This document shows positions 1-8,119 of a stretch of DNA of 43,948 bases, piece by piece; the first letter of the stretch is position 1; each line of letters begins with the position of its first letter. The notes below the pieces were generated by a model, which was not told the origin of the DNA, did no database searches, and saw only the letters and a program-made list of their open reading frames with translations. A program made the translations under genes and the position numbers. Source of the DNA: Hydrocarboniphaga sp. (GTDB lineage Bacteria; Pseudomonadota; Gammaproteobacteria; Nevskiales; Nevskiaceae); NCBI RefSeq assembly GCF_028291725.1, contig NZ_JAQGNT010000080.1, positions 1 through 43,948 on the forward strand. Direction: 5' to 3'.

Positions 1-84
1 GCGGACCGGATTTTGAAGCTTTGTAGTAGCACGATTGCGTCTGTTTATACAGCCCGCTTTTCGCTTTACAGTTTCCGATTTCAT
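1..84 (-). CDS. Partial ORF open at the left edge, possible first integron cassette gene
   Basis: An ATG at 84-82 on the minus strand opens 28 codons with no stop before the window ends (begins MKSETVKRK, rich in Lys and Arg). It points away from the integrase and starts about 66 bases beyond the candidate attI crossover point, which is where the first gene of a cassette array would lie. The surrounding 1-238 is clearly more AT-rich than the genes that follow, as is common for cassettes. No Shine-Dalgarno motif is visible and 28 codons can stay open by chance, so this is a position-based suggestion only. Confidence 0.25.
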   Translation of the reverse strand, partial: MKSETVKRKAGCINRRNRATTKLQNPVR

Positions 85-149
85 TTTAAAAGTTTCTAAC
101 TGCCCTTTTTTACGGGGTCCTAACGCCAATTTCTCGGACACCGGAATCC

Positions 150-197
150 GCCTAACTCGTGACGCAGTCCGCATAACTTATTTGCACTATGCATAAC
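150..197 (-). other. Candidate attI integron recombination site
   Basis: Read on the minus strand (away from intI), this stretch holds GTTATGC (197-191), GTTATGC (177-171) and GTTAGGC (156-150), spaced 20 and 21 bases. The last matches the integron core GTTRRRY, cut between G and TT. The first two resemble the weak direct repeats that IntI binds in attI1, and the attI1 layout (GTTATGG, GTTACGC, then GTTAGGC) is similar. Position fits: attI lies next to the 5' end of intI, with cassettes inserted on the side away from the gene. A further imperfect core, GTTAGGA, is at 124-118. Activity is not shown by sequence. Confidence 0.65.
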
Positions 198-238
198 ACT
201 TTGATTCCCGATCTTTTGTACTTTTAAAGGCGGAATCC

Positions 239-1231
239 ATGGTGGACACCGAGTCATCGACGCCTCGACCGTTCCGGCTGGTTGACCAGTTCCGTAGCCG
301 GATGCGTGCCAAGCACTACAGCCTGCGCACGGAAGACACCTACTGGGCTTGGATTAAACGCTTCATTCTGTTCAACGACAAGCGCCACCCGGTGGAGATG
401 GGGGCGCCGGAGGTGGAGGCGTTTTTGTCGAGCCTGGCGGTGGACCGGAATGTGTCCGCGGCCACGCAGAATCTGGCGCTGGCGGCGATCCTGTTCTTGT
501 ACCGGGAGGTGCTCAATGTGGATTTGCCCTGGCTGGAGGGCGTCACGCGGGCCAAGAAGCCCTCGCGGCTGCCCACGGTGCTGACGCGGGCCGAGACGGA
601 CGCCTTGATGAAGGCGGTGGGCTCCGCTACGCCGGCCGCTTTGCTGGTACGGCTGCTGTACGGTACCGGGATGCGCCTGACCGAAGGCCTGCGGCTGCGT
701 GTCAAGGACGTGGACTTCGAGCGCCGCCAGATCATCGTGCGGCAGGGCAAGGGCGGCAAGGACCGCTCGACGATGTTGCCGGATTCGCTTACCGGGCCGT
801 TGCGCGCGCAGATCGAGCAGCGCCGGGCGATATTCGATCAGGACCAGATCGGCGGCCGTGTCTCGGTGTGGCTGCCGGACGCGCTGGCGGTGAAGTATCC
901 GAATGCGCCGGTGGAGTGGGGATGGCAGTACGTGTTCGTTGCCTCGGTGCTGTCGGTCGATCCGCGGTCCGGCCAGATCCGGCGGCACCATCTGGATGAA
1001 TCCGGCATCCAGAAGCTGGTGCGGCGCGCAGCCCAGCAGGCCGGCCTTGTCAAGCCGGTTTCGCCGCATACCTTGCGGCATTCGTTTGCGACCCACCTGC
1101 TGGAATCCGGTTCCGATATCCGCACCGTGCAGGAGTTGCTCGGGCACAGCGATGTGGCGACGACGATGATCTATACGCACGTCGTCAATCGGGGCGGGCG
1201 GGGCGCCCGGAGCCCGCTGGATAGCCTGTAG
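239..1231 (+). CDS. intI: Integron integrase (tyrosine recombinase)
   Basis: A 330-residue tyrosine recombinase that would insert and excise gene cassettes at attI and attC sites. An N-terminal SAM-like core-binding domain spans about 14-95 and the catalytic domain about 110-320. Catalytic residues visible are R146 (TGMRLTEGL), K171 or K174 (QGKGGKD), H277 and R280 ([11 protein letters not shown]), H303 (LLGHSD) and the nucleophile Y312 (MIYTH). The insertion at about 210-252, with [10 protein letters not shown] and a DPRSG..RRHH block, is the IntI-specific patch that separates integron integrases from XerC/D and phage integrases. Length matches IntI1 (337 residues) and the C-terminal RSPLDSL is family-typical. 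ATG 239 has a weak AAAGG at 226-230. The gene looks intact. It points into tgt, with the candidate attI just upstream, so any cassette array lies to the left, off the window. Confidence 0.95.
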   Translation: MVDTESSTPRPFRLVDQFRSRMRAKHYSLRTEDTYWAWIKRFILFNDKRHPVEMGAPEVEAFLSSLAVDRNVSAATQNLALAAILFLYREVLNVDLPWLEGVTRAKKPSRLPTVLTRAETDALMKAVGSATPAALLVRLLYGTGMRLTEGLRLRVKDVDFERRQIIVRQGKGGKDRSTMLPDSLTGPLRAQIEQRRAIFDQDQIGGRVSVWLPDALAVKYPNAPVEWGWQYVFVASVLSVDPRSGQIRRHHLDESGIQKLVRRAAQQAGLVKPVSPHTLRHSFATHLLESGSDIRTVQELLGHSDVATTMIYTHVVNRGGRGARSPLDSL

Positions 1232-2488
<1,257 letters not shown>

Positions 2489-2490
2489 CT

Positions 2491-2571
2491 CGTCATTCCC
2501 GCGAAGGCGGGAATCCAGTGCGGCGAGCGCGGCTGTTACATCTCTGGATTCCCGCCTTCGCGGGAATGACG
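2491..2571. repeat. Palindromic repeat, family C (two full arms)
   Basis: Two perfect 28-base inverted arms, 2491-2518 and 2544-2571, separated by 25 bases; each begins or ends with CGTCATTCCCGCGAAGGCGG or its complement. Each arm is itself partly palindromic. Single-arm, degraded copies are at 26818-26843 and 41701-41733. It sits two bases after the tgt stop and could fold as a long hairpin at the mRNA end, but no T-run follows. Repeats of this type are widespread in proteobacterial intergenic DNA. Confidence 0.9.
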
Positions 2572-2639
2572 ATGTTGGTCGGCAGTGGCTGTTCTGCGGT
2601 TCCGCTTACGCTGGCTTTGTTTCCCGGGAGACTGATGAC

Positions 2640-3494
2640 ATGAAATGGGGTGATGCGCGGCGCAGCAACAACGTCGGCTCGGCCGGCGGCGGCGGTGGCG
2701 GGGGTTTCAAGCTTGGTATCGGCGGCGTTGCCGTCGTGATCGTGCTGAGCCTGCTTACCGGGCGCAATCCGCTGGAGATGCTGGGTCTGCTGTCGCAGAT
2801 GGACCCGGGCACTCAGACCACTGAGGAGACCCAGGCGCCGCCGGCCGACGACCCCACCGTGGATTTCGTCCGTGCGATTGTCGGCGAGACCGAGGACGTC
2901 TGGGGCGGGCTGTTCCAGGCGCAGGGGCAGGCATATCAGCCGCCGCGGCTGATCCTGTTCTCGGGCCGCGTGCAGACGGCCTGCGGAGGCGCCAGCTCGG
3001 CGACCGGCCCGTTTTACTGCCCCGGCGATCGGCAGGTTTATCTGGACACGAGCTTCTTCGACGAGATGCGGCAGCGGCTCGGCGGCGGCGGTGACTTTGC
3101 CAATGCGTACGTGATCGCCCACGAAGTCGGCCACCATGTGCAGACGCTGACCGGCGCCGCGCAGGCCGTGGATGCGGCGCGCGAGCGCGGCCAGGAGGTC
3201 TCCGGCGACAACGGGCTATTGGTGCGCCAGGAGCTGCAGGCCGACTGCTACGCCGGCGTCTGGGCGCACGTGGCCGAGCAGCGGCATCACTGGCTGGAGG
3301 CGGGGGATATCGAGTCGGCCCTGAATACCGCGACGGCGATTGGCGACGACCGCCTGCAGCAGCAATCGCGCGGTACCGTGGTACCCGACACGTTCACCCA
3401 CGGTACCTCGAAGCAGCGCGTGAGCTGGTTCCGCAAGGGTTTCGATTCGGGCCAGCCGGGGGACTGCGATACGTTCAAAGCGGCGCGGCTTTAG
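2640..3494 (+). CDS. ypfJ: YpfJ/KPN_00404-family neutral zinc metallopeptidase
   Basis: A 284-residue membrane-anchored protein with a predicted zinc peptidase domain; its substrate is unknown. The N-terminus has the family signature (MKWGDARRSNN then a glycine run, 15-22), a single membrane segment at about 25-40 and a soluble domain to the end. Visible motifs are CGGASSATGPFYCPGD (115-130, a Cys pair), the zinc-binding HEVGHH (161-166) and ELQADCYAGVW (199-208), whose Glu is a likely third ligand. ATG 2640 has GGGAG nine bases upstream (2626-2630). It stands alone between family C and family B palindromes. The family assignment is clear; catalytic activity is inferred from the motif. Confidence 0.9.
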   Translation: MKWGDARRSNNVGSAGGGGGGGFKLGIGGVAVVIVLSLLTGRNPLEMLGLLSQMDPGTQTTEETQAPPADDPTVDFVRAIVGETEDVWGGLFQAQGQAYQPPRLILFSGRVQTACGGASSATGPFYCPGDRQVYLDTSFFDEMRQRLGGGGDFANAYVIAHEVGHHVQTLTGAAQAVDAARERGQEVSGDNGLLVRQELQADCYAGVWAHVAEQRHHWLEAGDIESALNTATAIGDDRLQQQSRGTVVPDTFTHGTSKQRVSWFRKGFDSGQPGDCDTFKAARL

Positions 3495-3502
3495 CCGAGT
3501 AG

Positions 3503-3594
3503 GTTGGGGGTAGGTTGGGGTGAGCGCAGCGAACCCCAACATTGGTTCCGCGCCGATGTTGGGGTTCGCAAGCTCACCCCAACCTACCCCCAAC
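3503..3594. repeat. Palindromic repeat, family B
   Basis: Inverted arms 3503-3542 and 3556-3594 around a 13-base loop. The core is GTAGGTTGGGGTGAGCGCAG followed by CGAACCCCAACAT. The right arm has GCTTGC in place of GCGCAGC, so the arms are no longer perfect. It fills the gap between the convergent ypfJ and glutathione peroxidase genes, ending five bases before the latter's stop. A second, perfect copy lies at 19077-19154. Confidence 0.9.
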
Positions 3595-3598
3595 ACAC

Positions 3599-4087
3599 TC
3601 AGCCGACCAGCTTCGCCAGGTCTTTTTCGATCGACGCGGGCGTATCGGTCGGCGCGTAGCGGCTCACCACGTGCCCGCTGGTGTCGACCAGGAACTTGGT
3701 GAAGTTCCACTTGATGCCTTCCGAGCCGAGCAGGCCGGGCTTGGCATGTCTCAGGTAGCGGTACAGCGGGTGCGCGTCGTCGCCGTTGACCTTGATCTTC
3801 GCGAACATCGGAAAGTCGACTTCGTAGGTCAGCGAGCAGAAGTCTTTGATCTCGTTCTCGTCGCCCGGCTCCTGGTGGCCGAACTGGTCGCAGGGGAAGC
3901 CGAGCACCACCACGCCCTTGTCCTTGAACTTGCGATACAGGGCTTCCAGGCCCTTGTACTGCGGGGTGAAGCCGCACTTGCTGGCGACGTTGACGATCAG
4001 CAGCGTCTTGCCCTTGTAGTCGGCCAGTGACTGGCTGCTGCCATCGATGGTCTTGGCTTCGAAATCGTAGACGCTGTTAGGGCTCAT
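3599..4087 (-). CDS. gpx: Glutathione peroxidase family peroxidase, Cys type
   Basis: A 162-residue cytoplasmic peroxidase of the GPx fold, reducing hydrogen and organic hydroperoxides. The catalytic tetrad is visible: C38 (NVASKCGF), Q72 (FGHQEPG), W127 and N128 (KWNFTKF). Cysteines at 66 (GFPCDQF) and 84 (DFCSLTY) match positions conserved in bacterial and plant GPx-like enzymes. C84 matches the resolving cysteine of forms recycled by thioredoxin rather than glutathione, so thioredoxin is the likelier reductant (inference). The active site is Cys, not selenocysteine. The gene is separate, with no operon partner within 40 bases that shares its role. Confidence 0.95.
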   Translation of the reverse strand: MSPNSVYDFEAKTIDGSSQSLADYKGKTLLIVNVASKCGFTPQYKGLEALYRKFKDKGVVVLGFPCDQFGHQEPGDENEIKDFCSLTYEVDFPMFAKIKVNGDDAHPLYRYLRHAKPGLLGSEGIKWNFTKFLVDTSGHVVSRYAPTDTPASIEKDLAKLVG

Positions 4088-4131
4088 GGTCGCGGCTCCA
4101 GGGTTGACAGGACACTAGCCTAGCGCAGGAT

Positions 4132-4929
4132 TCACTTCATCAACGAAATGAACGCGCCGACCTTCTGGTCGATCATGTTCTTGACCGCCGTATTCACCGA
4201 GTTCTGCATCGGCGCCGGCAGCGGCGCGGGCGCCGGGTTGGGGAAGTTCGGCAGATCCGCATACAGGCGCTCCTGCGGCGAGCTCACCGGCTGCAGCAGT
4301 TTGCCGGGCTGGCCGGCGATGCGGTAGAAGTGGATCGTCGAGAACACTGCGGTCTGCTTCTTGCCGAAGAACGAGCGCGAGTAGTAGCCCGAGCCGACGA
4401 TGTCCTGCGCGGTGCCGACGATGCCGTCGTCCTCAGCTGGCGAGCTGATCACGATCAGCAGTTTCAACTGGTTCTGCTTCAGGATCGCGTCGAACTCTTT
4501 CTGCCAGTCGTCGCTAAAGCGCTGGTTGCTCTCGCTCCAGCTCTTCTGCCAGACCAGCTTGTCGCGCACCAGGCGCGCGCTGGGGCGCACCAGCACCGGC
4601 TGGTACGGCGTATTGCCGAGGATACCCTTGCGCAGCGACTGGGTGACGTAGCCTGGCAGGTCGAAGCCGGCCTTGCTGGCGACGGTCGAGTTGCCGATGC
4701 CGGCGGTGCCGGATGTCACGTGCGTAATCTCGCTGTCGAGCACGGTCATGATGCCGATGCGGCTGCTGTAGGCCATGCTGGTCAGCGGCGGCGGCATCCA
4801 GGCCGGGCGTTCCGGCTGGGTGGTCGCGCCTTGTTGTTGCTCTTCAACCTGTTTGTGCGCACAGGCGAGCAAGGCCAGCGGCAGGCACAGTGCGATCACG
4901 CAATGCAGCGAACGACGCAGATTCAGCAT
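4132..4929 (-). CDS. Predicted outer-membrane or periplasmic lipoprotein, unknown family
   Basis: The start at 4929 is chosen because AAGGAG lies ten bases upstream on the minus strand and because the protein then begins with a clean lipoprotein signal: MLNLRR, a hydrophobic stretch, and the lipobox LLAC ahead of AHKQ. The mature part (about 240 residues) has no motif I recognise. It includes a segment SSRIGIMTVLDSEITHV, a hydrophobic strand LKLLIVISS, and a Pro/Ala-rich linker (PNPAPAPLPAPMQNS) before the C-terminal helix. An in-frame start at 4962 would add eleven residues without a ribosome site. The intergenic stretch 4930-5189 holds nothing else I can identify. Confidence 0.8.
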   Translation of the reverse strand: MLNLRRSLHCVIALCLPLALLACAHKQVEEQQQGATTQPERPAWMPPPLTSMAYSSRIGIMTVLDSEITHVTSGTAGIGNSTVASKAGFDLPGYVTQSLRKGILGNTPYQPVLVRPSARLVRDKLVWQKSWSESNQRFSDDWQKEFDAILKQNQLKLLIVISSPAEDDGIVGTAQDIVGSGYYSRSFFGKKQTAVFSTIHFYRIAGQPGKLLQPVSSPQERLYADLPNFPNPAPAPLPAPMQNSVNTAVKNMIDQKVGAFISLMK

Positions 4930-5189
4930 CACAGTCCAACTCCTTACGGGCCCGGCAGGCAAGGCCCTGGCAACGGCGATCGGGCGCCGTCATCGGTCCC
5001 CGCGTCTTGCAGGCGCGGGCTTTATTGCACAGCAACGGTGAGTCGAACGGGGCCGCCGCCGCCCGGGGGTCATCGATGACCTGCCCAGCGGTTGCGTACC
5101 GAGATCGGCTTGCCGCCTCTCTCCTCTCTTTAGGAACTACTGCCAGAAATACTGCAGCTCTGCTTCTGCTTATCTGCTTTTGTTTATGC

Positions 5190-6938
5190 TTAGAAGTTCG
5201 CAGCGTCCAGCTTCATCAGACTCTCGACCGGAGTCTTGACGTTGTCGCACAGCGTGAGCACCTGCGGCAGCATGCGTGACGCGAAGAATTCGGCGGTCAC
5301 CAGCTTGCTCTGCCGGTACCCTTCGTCGCTGTGATGGTTGACGGCCTTGGCCATGCGCAGCCAGTTGTAGCCGAGATAACACAGCGCGAACGCGCGCAGA
5401 TAATCCACGGCGCCGAAGCCGGCCGCGTCGGGATGGGTCTTGTAGCTCTCACGCAACCAGGCGGTGGTGTTCTCCAGCGCTTCGATCGCCTTCATCAGCG
5501 GCCGCACCAGGAAGCCCACCGGTGCATCCGACTGGTTCTCGGAGCGCACCTTGGCGAAGAAGCGCTGCGCCAGGCGGCCGTCGTGCAGCATCAGCTTGCG
5601 CCGCACCAGGTCCATCGCCTGGATGCCGTTGGTACCTTCGTACAGGCACAAAATCTTGGAGTCGCGCGCGATTTGCTCGATGCCGTGGTCGCGCACGAAG
5701 CCGTGGCCGCCGTAGACCTGGATCGCGGTGCTGCCGAGATCAACGGCGGAATCGGTGCAGAACGACTTCACCAGCGGTGTATTCAGATCGACCCAGTCCT
5801 GGGCCTCTTCGCGCACCGCGGCGTCCGGGTGGTGATGCGCAATGTCCACGTACATCGCGGTCTCGTAGGCCATCACGCGGGCGCCTTCGGTGGTCGCCTT
5901 CATCGTCAGCAGCATGCGGCGCACGTCGGGGAATTCGATGATCTCGGCCTTGCCGTTGCTGGCGCGGCCTTGGCGGCGGTCCCTGGCATAGGCGATCGCG
6001 TTCTGCGTCGCCAGTTCGCACTGGCCCAGGCCCTGGAAGCCGACCATGATGCGCGCCAGGTTCATCATCACGAACATGTTCTGGATGCCCTCGTTGGGCT
6101 TGCCGACGATCCAGCCCTGCGCGCCGTTGAACTGCATCTGGCAGGTGCACGAGGCGTGGATGCCCATCTTGTGCTCGATGCCCACGCATTCGAGCCGGTT
6201 GCGCTCGCCGACGCTGCCGTCGGCATTGACCAGGAACTTCGGCACCACGAACGTCGACAGGCCTTTGACGCCCGGCGGCGAGTCGGGCAGGCGTGCGAGC
6301 ACGAAATGGATGATGTTCGGCACCATCGTGTGCTCGCCGCTGGTGATGAAGATCTTGCCGCCTTCGATCGAGTAACTACCATCACCGTTGGGGCTCGCCT
6401 TGGTTTTGGCCGCGCCGACGTCGGAGCCGGCGCCTGGCTCGGTGATGCACATCGTGCCGGTCCATTCGCCGGTCGACAGCTTGGGCAGGTAGGTCTGCTT
6501 GGTGGCTTCGTCGCCCGAGGCCAGGATCGCCTCGAAGCAGCCGGTGGTCAGGCCCGGGTAAAGCGCGAACGCCACGTTCGCCGAGCACAGCATTTCTTCG
6601 ACGACCTTGGCCAGCGTATAGGGCAGGCCCTGGCCGTCGTATTCGGTGGGGTTGCACAGGCTGACCCAGCCCGCCTCGGCGTACTGGCGATAGGCTTCGC
6701 CCAGGCCTTTCGGCACGGTGACTTCACCGGCCTTCCAGGTCGCGCCGTTGATGTCGCCGGGCTGGTTCAGCGGGGCGATGATGTTTTCGATCAGCTTGGC
6801 GGCCTCTTCGGCCAGGCCCATCAGGGTATCGGGCGTGGCTTCGGCGAACAGCGGCAACTGTTTCGACAGTTGCTCCACGTTGAGGACGTCGTTCAGAACG
6901 AAGCCGATTTCGCGAAGCGGAGCCTTGTAAGTTGCCAT
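5190..6938 (-). CDS. Acyl-CoA dehydrogenase with extended C-terminal domain
   Basis: A 582-residue FAD flavoprotein oxidising an acyl-CoA to the trans-2-enoyl-CoA. It belongs to the long form with an extra C-terminal domain (about 465-582), often annotated as acyl-CoA dehydrogenase C-terminal domain protein or, by homology, as 3-methylmercaptopropionyl-CoA dehydrogenase (DmdC). The N-terminal helical domain spans about 35-155, the beta domain has the FAD signature CITEPGAGSD (164-173), and the flavin-binding helices include QVYGGHGFVRD (407-417). The catalytic base is E434 in LYEGTNGIQ. The substrate cannot be read from sequence; a general fatty-acid role is likelier than DMSP use, since no dmd genes are present. 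No clear ribosome site precedes ATG 6938. It lies 85 bases downstream of the universal stress gene on the same strand and may share its transcript. Confidence 0.93.
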   Translation of the reverse strand: MATYKAPLREIGFVLNDVLNVEQLSKQLPLFAEATPDTLMGLAEEAAKLIENIIAPLNQPGDINGATWKAGEVTVPKGLGEAYRQYAEAGWVSLCNPTEYDGQGLPYTLAKVVEEMLCSANVAFALYPGLTTGCFEAILASGDEATKQTYLPKLSTGEWTGTMCITEPGAGSDVGAAKTKASPNGDGSYSIEGGKIFITSGEHTMVPNIIHFVLARLPDSPPGVKGLSTFVVPKFLVNADGSVGERNRLECVGIEHKMGIHASCTCQMQFNGAQGWIVGKPNEGIQNMFVMMNLARIMVGFQGLGQCELATQNAIAYARDRRQGRASNGKAEIIEFPDVRRMLLTMKATTEGARVMAYETAMYVDIAHHHPDAAVREEAQDWVDLNTPLVKSFCTDSAVDLGSTAIQVYGGHGFVRDHGIEQIARDSKILCLYEGTNGIQAMDLVRRKLMLHDGRLAQRFFAKVRSENQSDAPVGFLVRPLMKAIEALENTTAWLRESYKTHPDAAGFGAVDYLRAFALCYLGYNWLRMAKAVNHHSDEGYRQSKLVTAEFFASRMLPQVLTLCDNVKTPVESLMKLDAANF

Positions 6939-7023
6939 GTGCGCAGAGGAGACCGGCAGGTTTTGGAAAGTCGAAGGCTAGCATACGATGGGCCGCCCGG
7001 AAGCGATCGCGCGGGTTGCCGGT

Positions 7024-7899
7024 TCAATCGAACGGCGCCCGCTTGACCACCAGTACGTTCTGCCGCGCATGCGACAGCAGCACCTCGCTGGTATGGCCCA
7101 TCAGGAAGCGTTCGAGCCCGCTGCGGTCGTGGCTGCCGGTGACCAGGGTCTGGGCGCCGATCTGCTGGCACAGGTCCTCCAGCGCCAGGTCGGTGCGGCC
7201 GATCGCCAGGTGGCGCTGCGGCTCGGCGATGCCGAAGTGATCCGCGATCGCGGCGAAGCGTTCGCGATGCAGCTTCGACAGCTCCTCGATCATCGCCGGC
7301 GACGTGCCCATCACCTGCATCGTCGCGTCTTCCGGGACGTCGATGACGGGCTCGTACACGTGGGCCAGGTGCAACTCGGCGCCGGTCTGCTCGGCCAGGC
7401 TGCGCGCCTCGTCGACGATGCGCTGGTTGAGCAGGTCCTCTCCGTCCATCGTGGCGATGTCGACGGCGGCGACGATCCGGGTCGGCAGCGCCGCCGAGCC
7501 TTCGCCGACCACCAGCAGCGGCCGCGGCGAGCGCCGCGCCAGGAACCAGTCCTCGGGCGTGAAGAACAGGCGGCGTAGTACCGATTCGCGGCGCAGCTCC
7601 TTGATCACCAGGTCCGGCTGCAGCGCCTCGATGTCGGCGAGCATCGCCTCCTGCGCCGGCTGGCGGGCGATCCGCTCGCCGCTGGCCTTGACGCCCATAC
7701 TGATCAGACGCGCCAGCGTGGTGTCGAGCCAGGCGTTCGCGGTGTCGGCCGGCAACGGGGCGGCGGTGTCGTCGAAGGCGCGCAGCAGCAGCTGGGCACC
7801 GGTCTTTTCGGCCAGCGCCGTACCCTGGGCCAAGGCCGCGCAATCACTGTGGCCGGTGCGCACGATGACCAGCAGCTTGGAGTAGGGGGGCATTTTCAT
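7024..7899 (-). CDS. Universal stress protein with tandem UspA domains
   Basis: A 291-residue protein with two Usp domains (about 5-140 and 155-288), the UspE-like arrangement, probably a cytoplasmic nucleotide-binding stress factor. The second domain ends with a motif resembling the ATP-binding G-x2-G-x9-G-S/T pattern (TGSHDRSGLERFLMGHTSE). The first domain is more divergent and lacks a clear version. The start at 7899 is chosen for AGGAG seven to nine bases upstream; a longer in-frame start at 8052 runs through palindromic repeat A and is unlikely. The acyl-CoA dehydrogenase gene follows 85 bases downstream. Confidence 0.9.
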   Translation of the reverse strand: MKMPPYSKLLVIVRTGHSDCAALAQGTALAEKTGAQLLLRAFDDTAAPLPADTANAWLDTTLARLISMGVKASGERIARQPAQEAMLADIEALQPDLVIKELRRESVLRRLFFTPEDWFLARRSPRPLLVVGEGSAALPTRIVAAVDIATMDGEDLLNQRIVDEARSLAEQTGAELHLAHVYEPVIDVPEDATMQVMGTSPAMIEELSKLHRERFAAIADHFGIAEPQRHLAIGRTDLALEDLCQQIGAQTLVTGSHDRSGLERFLMGHTSEVLLSHARQNVLVVKRAPFD

Positions 7900-7997
7900 C
7901 GGGCTTCTCCTGTATGGACGCCGGGGCCGGGGCCATGCCGCAACATACTCCGTCCAACTGAGCGTGACCCGTCCGAACGGATGCGCAATCGTGACAT

Positions 7998-8076
7998 GTA
8001 GGTCGGCAATCCCTTGCCGACGTGTACCTTGGATGCGCAATCGCCGCCTCACGTCGGCAAAGGATTGCCGACCTAC
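7998..8076. repeat. Palindromic repeat, family A (copy A1)
   Basis: Inverted 27-base arms 7998-8024 and 8050-8076 with one mismatch. Each arm (core GTCGGCAATCCTTTGCCGAC) is itself a hairpin with stem GTCGGCAA and a 4-base loop, so the element can form two small hairpins or one long one. The spacer carries GATGCGCAATC, also found just before the left arm at 7980-7990. Other copies are at 10188-10285, 13215-13294 and a fragment at 15090-15114. Confidence 0.9.
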
Positions 8077-8119
8077 GACTGCTCACTCGTCAAACGGCGC
8101 GGTATTTACGAAACCGTGG

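Noticed and set aside
41-52. CTGTTTATACAG as a LexA box for SOS control of the integrase
   Set aside because: The half-sites fit CTGT and ACAG but are separated by 4 bases, not 8, and it lies about 190 bases from the intI start on the cassette side.
201-229. TTGATT followed by AT-rich sequence as the integrase promoter
   Set aside because: No -10 of acceptable quality at 16-18 bases; too weak to list.
4980-5040. GC hairpin CCCGCG ... CGCGGG followed by CTTTATT as a plus-strand terminator
   Set aside because: No plus-strand gene ends nearby and the T-run is too poor.
5331-7046. A 571-codon open frame on the plus strand
   Set aside because: Antisense to the acyl-CoA dehydrogenase, which has complete family motifs.
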